Assembly: GCF_020037015.1 (NCBI RefSeq)
Contig: NZ_JAIQDE010000009.1
Span: 124,001 to 188,000 of the forward strand
Direction of reading: 5' to 3'
Length of the DNA: 64,000 nt
DNA from: Corallococcus sp. AS-1-6
GTDB taxonomy: Bacteria > Myxococcota > Myxococcia > Myxococcales > Myxococcaceae
Part shown: positions 61,557 through 64,000 of the stretch, piece by piece
How the letters are laid out: each line of letters begins with the position of its first letter
Numbering within the stretch: the first letter of the stretch is position 1
Made by a program: the position numbers and the translations under genes
The notes under the pieces: model-generated
Databases searched by the model: none
What the model was told of the DNA's origin: nothing
What the model saw: only the letters and a program-made list of their open reading frames with translations

Positions 61557-63807
61557 TGCCGACCTCAGCGTCTGTGACCGCGAGCCCATCCACCTGCTGG
61601 GCGGCGTGCAGCCCCGGGGCGTGCTCGTCGCCTTCCACCCGGACACGGAGGCCATCGCGGTCGTGAGCGCGAACGTCCAGGCGCTGCTCGGCGCCGGGCC
61701 GGACGCGCTGCTGGGCAGGCCCCTGTCCGGCGTGCTTCCGCGCGGGCTGCTCGCGCGCGTGGAGGCGGGGCCGGGGCCCGGGCCCGTCACCGTGGAGGTG
61801 TCCGGCCAGCGCTGCTCCGCGCTCCTGCACGACAGCGACGGCCTGCGCGTGCTGGAGCTGGAGCCGCTGACGGACGAGGACGCGGGCGCGGAGGAGACCG
61901 CGCTGGGCGCGGTGCAGCGGCTGGTGTCGCCGCTGGGGCGCGCGAAGGGCACGGCCGCGCTGCTCCAGGAGGCCGCGGAAGCGGTGCGGGAACTCATCGG
62001 CTACGACCGGGTGATGGTCTACCGCTTCCACGCGGACTTCCACGGCGAGGTCGTGGCGGAGAGCGTGCGGGGGGGCGTGGACTCCTTCCTGGGCCTGCAC
62101 TACCCGGCGAGCGACATCCCCGCGCAGGCGCGCGCCCTCTACACGCGCAACCCCGTGCGCCTCGTCGCGGACGTGGACGCGCAGGTCGTGGGGCTGGTGC
62201 CGCCGGTGCTGCCCGGCACCCTGCGCCCGTTGGACCTCTCCGGCGCCGCGCTCCGGAGCGTGTCGGAGGTCCACCTGGAGTACCTGCGCAACATGGGCGT
62301 GGGCGCGTCCTTCAGCGTGTCGCTCCTGAAGGACGGGCAGCTCTGGGGGCTCATGGCCTGCCACCACCTGTCGCCCCGCGCGGTGTCCGCCGCGCGGCGG
62401 CAGGCGTGCGAGGTGCTGGCGCGGCTGCTGTCGCTCCAGCTCTCCGCGGAGGAGCGGAGCCTGGAGTCCGCCGCCCAGGCGCGCCGCGCGTCGCTGCTCA
62501 ACGCGCTGGTCGTCCCGAACCTGGGCGAGCGCAGCCCCGCGAAGGCGCTGGAGGCGCAGGCCCCGCTCCTGATGGAGCTCACGGGTTCGCACGGCGTGGC
62601 GCTGATGCTGGGCGCGAGCGCGGGCTCGGCGGCGTCGCCCCTCTTGCTCGGCACCACGCCGTCCGCGGAGGAGGTGCGCGCCCTGGTGGCGTGGCTCGCG
62701 GCGCGCGAGCTGCCGGATGACACCTTCCACGTGGACCGGCTGGGGGACGTGTACCCGCCGCTGGCCTCGCGCGCGGACGTGGCCGCGGGCCTGCTGGCGG
62801 TGCGGCTGGACCCCGCCGTGCCGCACTTCGCGCTGTGGTTCCGCCCGGAGGTGGCGCGCACCGTGGCGTGGGCCGGCAACCCGAACAAGCCCGTGCGTGC
62901 GGAGCCGGGCCATGCGCGGCTGCGCCCCCGCGCCTCCTTCGACGTGTGGCGCGAGGAGAGGAGGGGCGCCTCCACCCCGTGGTCCGCGCAGGACCTGGAG
63001 GCGGCGCGCGCGCTCCGGGGCGCGCTGGTGGGCGTGGTGCTGCGGCACGCGGAGGAGCTGGCCCGGCTGTCGCGGGAGCTGGCCCGCTCCAACGCGGAGC
63101 TGGACGCGTTCGGCGGCACCGTGGCGCACGACCTCAAGGAGCCCCTGCGCGGCATCCTCCAGTACAGCTCCTTCCTCCAGGAGGACTTCGGCCCCGCGCT
63201 GGGCGCGGACGGGCGCCAGCAACTGGAGGCCCTGGCGTGGCTGGCGAAGCGCACGCAGGAGCTGCTCGACAACCTCTTCGAGTACAGCCGCCTGGGCCGG
63301 CTGGAGCTGTCGTGGGAGCGGACGGATCAGCAGGCGCTGGTGGAGGACGTGCTCAAGACGCTGGGCGCGCGGCTGGAGGAGGGCAGGGTGGAGGTCCGCC
63401 TGCCCCGCCGGCTGCCCACGGTGGCGTGTGACGCCGTCCGCATCCGCCAGGTGTGGGCCAACCTCATCAGCAACGCGGCCAAGTACCAGACGGCCGAGCC
63501 TCGCTGGGTGGAGGTGGGCTTCGTGGGGCCCGGGGAAGCACGCCCGGAGGCGGCGCGGCACGTCGGCGCGTCCTACCTTTTCTACGTGAAGGACCCGGGC
63601 ATCGGCATCGCGCCGCAGTTCCACGAAGCCATCTTCGAGCTGTTCCGCCGCCTGCATCCCGCGCAGGCCTATGGCGGCGGCTCGGGGGCGGGGCTGGCCA
63701 TCGCGCGCCGGCTGGTGACGCTGCATGGCGGCGCGCTCTGGGTGGAGTCCGCGCCGGGGCGGGGCTCCACCTTCTATTTCACGCTGGGCGAGGGACCGCG
63801 TTCATGA
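61537..63807 (+). CDS. bphP: bacteriophytochrome histidine kinase
   Basis: 756 residues. PAS domain with the bilin-binding C13 (VCDREPIH), GAF domain with HYPASDIPAQAR and ACHHLSPR, and PHY domain with the tongue motif PRASFDVW (about residue 463). HisKA follows with the phospho-histidine in GGTVAHDLKEPLRG, then HATPase (NLISNAAKY). It senses red/far-red light. The usual PAS motif IHxPGxIQPHG reads IHLLGGVQPRG, a local change near the chromophore. The start overlaps bphO; the stop overlaps the next gene (ATGA). Confidence 0.94.
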   Translation: MSPSVSDADLSVCDREPIHLLGGVQPRGVLVAFHPDTEAIAVVSANVQALLGAGPDALLGRPLSGVLPRGLLARVEAGPGPGPVTVEVSGQRCSALLHDSDGLRVLELEPLTDEDAGAEETALGAVQRLVSPLGRAKGTAALLQEAAEAVRELIGYDRVMVYRFHADFHGEVVAESVRGGVDSFLGLHYPASDIPAQARALYTRNPVRLVADVDAQVVGLVPPVLPGTLRPLDLSGAALRSVSEVHLEYLRNMGVGASFSVSLLKDGQLWGLMACHHLSPRAVSAARRQACEVLARLLSLQLSAEERSLESAAQARRASLLNALVVPNLGERSPAKALEAQAPLLMELTGSHGVALMLGASAGSAASPLLLGTTPSAEEVRALVAWLAARELPDDTFHVDRLGDVYPPLASRADVAAGLLAVRLDPAVPHFALWFRPEVARTVAWAGNPNKPVRAEPGHARLRPRASFDVWREERRGASTPWSAQDLEAARALRGALVGVVLRHAEELARLSRELARSNAELDAFGGTVAHDLKEPLRGILQYSSFLQEDFGPALGADGRQQLEALAWLAKRTQELLDNLFEYSRLGRLELSWERTDQQALVEDVLKTLGARLEEGRVEVRLPRRLPTVACDAVRIRQVWANLISNAAKYQTAEPRWVEVGFVGPGEARPEAARHVGASYLFYVKDPGIGIAPQFHEAIFELFRRLHPAQAYGGGSGAGLAIARRLVTLHGGALWVESAPGRGSTFYFTLGEGPRS

Positions 63808-64000
63808 AGCCGCTGCTGCTGGTGGAGGACAGTGACCCGGACGCGGAGGCGCTGATGCGCATCGCGAAGCGGCTGCCCCTGCCCGTGCCGGTGGTGCGCG
63901 TGCGCGACGGCGAGGACGCCCTGGACTACCTCTTCCGGCGCGGGGCCCACGCGGAGGCGGAGCGCCCGGTGCTCATCCTGCTGGACCTGCACATGCCCGG
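63804..64000 (+). CDS. phytochrome-coupled response regulator (CheY-like), 3' end outside window
   Basis: The first 65 residues are visible: MKPLLLVEDSDPDAE carries the acidic pocket, and the phospho-acceptor Asp is in LILLDLHMPG at the window edge. It is the single-domain receiver that usually follows a bacteriophytochrome (Rcp1-like). The ATG overlaps the bphP stop (ATGA), and it should receive phosphate from it. The length beyond the window is unknown. Confidence 0.88.
   Translation, partial: MKPLLLVEDSDPDAEALMRIAKRLPLPVPVVRVRDGEDALDYLFRRGAHAEAERPVLILLDLHMP

Overview
The window is about 70% GC throughout, and its coding density and gene families point to a myxobacterium, probably the Corallococcus/Myxococcus group. 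The pointers are a DUF2378/TIGR02265 paralogue, a PilZ protein of the kind expanded in Myxococcus, a SitI6-like double-CXXCG immunity remnant, a Ser/Thr kinase, and several large lipoproteins. Genus is an inference; no rRNA or tRNA gene was seen.

Layout. 1-3.1 kb: end of an ECF sigma factor gene, its coupled zinc-finger anti-sigma gene, and an acyl-CoA synthetase. 3.1-6.8 kb: leftward zwf-pgl-gnd operon (oxidative pentose phosphate pathway). 7.0-8.4 kb: PlsC-type acyltransferase and a membrane protein. 8.9-13.9 kb: sbcDC nuclease operon. 13.9-15.7 kb: leftward PilZ protein coupled to a Ser/Thr kinase. 15.9-19.3 kb: calcium-repeat/VWA lipoprotein. 19.4-22.1 kb: M14 carboxypeptidase and a metallo-beta-lactamase-fold hydrolase. 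22.3-25.0 kb: membrane histidine kinase coupled to an NtrC-type regulator. 25.0-31.9 kb: TPR protein, a phospholipase A2-like protein, an ECF sigma factor with a cysteine-rich tail (CorE-like), an L-domain lipoprotein, a copper P-type ATPase and a 15-cysteine copper-storage-like protein. 31.9-37.2 kb: Rieske oxygenase, cysteine synthase-like enzyme, REC-PAS-histidine kinase, DUF2378 protein, pirin.

37.3-39.8 kb is an accessory patch with lower GC: a truncated SitI6-like immunity gene, an unknown protein, and an RHH-GNAT toxin-antitoxin operon whose promoter is covered by a long palindrome. 40.0-44.3 kb is an Lhr-type helicase. It is followed by a small cysteine-rich ORF joined by a TTGA overlap to a small acidic protein, a possible effector/immunity remnant. 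45-48.1 kb: membrane AraC regulator and S41 peptidase. 48.3-49.7 kb: ammonium transporter. 49.8-54.6 kb: tandem duplication of a large CXXCH lipoprotein gene together with its leader. 54.6-60.7 kb: gltBD glutamate synthase, leftward. 60.8-64 kb: heme oxygenase, bacteriophytochrome and a response regulator cut by the window end.

Themes: signalling (two sigma factors, four histidine kinases or regulators, a kinase-PilZ pair, a phytochrome), metal homeostasis (copper cluster), nitrogen assimilation (amt, gltBD), and small conflict modules. Many gene pairs overlap by 4 bp (ATGA, GTGA or TTGA), and convergent genes lie only a few bases apart.
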